DNA of 64,000 bases from DASPSR01 sp035516175 (GTDB taxonomy: Bacteria; Nitrospirota; UBA9217): the NCBI GenBank assembly GCA_035516175.1, contig DATJAO010000063.1, forward strand, positions 7,146 to 71,145, read 5' to 3'. Below the pieces are notes generated by a model. The model saw only the letters and a list, made by a program, of their open reading frames with translations, did not search any database and had not been told where the DNA came from. Numbering within the stretch: position 1 is the stretch's first letter; every line of letters begins with the position of its first letter. Made by a program: the position numbers and the translations under genes. This document shows, in pieces, positions 63,689-64,000 of the stretch.

Positions 63689-64000
63689 ATGCCGAACATA
63701 AAAAGCATACTTGACCTGATTGGGAATACGCCGATGCTGAGACTCAGCCGGCTTGTAAGTGAAGGCTCTGCCGAGGTCTGGGTTAAGCTCGAAGGATTCA
63801 ATCCCGGCGGGAGCGTGAAGGACCGGCCGGCCCTCGCAATGATAGAAGACGCCGAGAGGAAAGGCATGCTCAAAAAAGGCATGAAGATCGTGGAGCCCAC
63901 GAGCGGAAACATGGGCATCGGCATTTCCATGGTCGCTGCGGTCAAGGGTTATCCCGTTATCCTCACCATGCCTGAGTCCATGACCCTTGAGCGCCGCAGA
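63689..64000 (+). CDS. cysK: cysteine synthase (PLP-dependent), N-terminal part
   Basis: First 104 codons, continuing beyond the window. The opening is ILDLIGNTPMLRLSRL, the PLP-lysine motif is GGSVKDRPALAMI, and TSGNMGIGISMVAAVKGY and MPESMTLERR are the phosphate-binding and substrate blocks. It makes cysteine from O-acetylserine (or O-phosphoserine) and sulfide. GGGAGG precedes the ATG. Close coupling to vorB suggests one transcript. Confidence 0.9.
   Translation, partial: MPNIKSILDLIGNTPMLRLSRLVSEGSAEVWVKLEGFNPGGSVKDRPALAMIEDAERKGMLKKGMKIVEPTSGNMGIGISMVAAVKGYPVILTMPESMTLERRR

Overview
The window looks like chromosomal DNA from a Gram-negative, probably anaerobic or microaerophilic bacterium of the deltaproteobacterial or Nitrospirota kind. 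The pointers are an Omp85 outer-membrane assembly protein, a lipid A-type acyltransferase, lipoproteins with lipoboxes, a sigma54 promoter, a CXXCH-bearing sensor kinase with a terminal two-CW cysteine domain, ferredoxin-linked 2-oxoacid oxidoreductase subunits, a periplasmic molybdenum hydroxylase and a phosphoketolase-acetate kinase pair. No rRNA, tRNA, CRISPR array or phage module was found. Taxonomy is inference from gene content only.

Layout. 0-3 kb: a TPR protein, then a sigma54-type promoter and long hairpin leader in front of a rhodanese gene, a decayed TolC-like gene, a CBS protein, a frameshifted DUF2892 membrane gene and an FmdB zinc ribbon. 3-13.6 kb: metabolic and housekeeping genes (acyltransferase, lipoyl/octanoyl transferase, DUF523-DUF1722 protein, MDR oxidoreductase, NTF2-like lipoprotein, hydrolase, YgiD-type dioxygenase, PepN, aldo/keto reductase). 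13.9-14.9 kb: a DedA-rhodanese fusion interrupted by one in-frame TGA exactly where the family normally has cysteine, followed by a SECIS-like hairpin. 15-25.8 kb: Vgb-like propeller, HPF-cold-shock fusion, small membrane protein, heme-type sensor kinase, PilZ protein, lysine-rich microproteins, a decayed 1.1-kb stretch, TrxB, an unusual secreted protein and a nitroreductase. 25.9-30.5 kb: an AttH-ABC transporter operon. 30.8-34.1 kb: a copper operon (OMP-copC-copD, minus strand) with a good promoter and a perfect palindrome at its expected transcription start. 36.5-43.5 kb: a three-subunit periplasmic molybdenum hydroxylase whose genes are separated by two related IS200/IS605-like remnants in inverted orientation, then a periplasmic nitroreductase and a Tat-exported DUF362 protein. 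43.6-52.2 kb: pirin, ackA-xfp, a hydroxyacid dehydrogenase, an Fpg-like protein lacking its catalytic proline, and an aldo/keto reductase. 52.3-60.2 kb: an envelope cluster (Omp85, HisKA-only sensor protein, SurA_N-like chaperone, SppA), a broken hydrolase and a TPR protein. 60.2-64 kb: recN, ferredoxin-type delta subunit, vorB and the start of cysK.

The genes imply thiol, sulfur and metal handling (rhodaneses, TrxB, copper export, heme-type sensing), periplasmic redox chemistry, acetyl-phosphate metabolism and outer-membrane biogenesis. Several genes carry single lesions (frameshift, nonsense codon, catalytic-residue change). Some may be real decay, some recoding, some sequence errors; each is reported separately. 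The best candidates for something new are the possible selenocysteine DedA-rhodanese, the inverted IS605-like pair inside the molybdenum hydroxylase operon with a nested terminal-repeat hairpin, the heme/two-CW sensor kinase, and the Fpg-like protein with Leu2 and Thr57.
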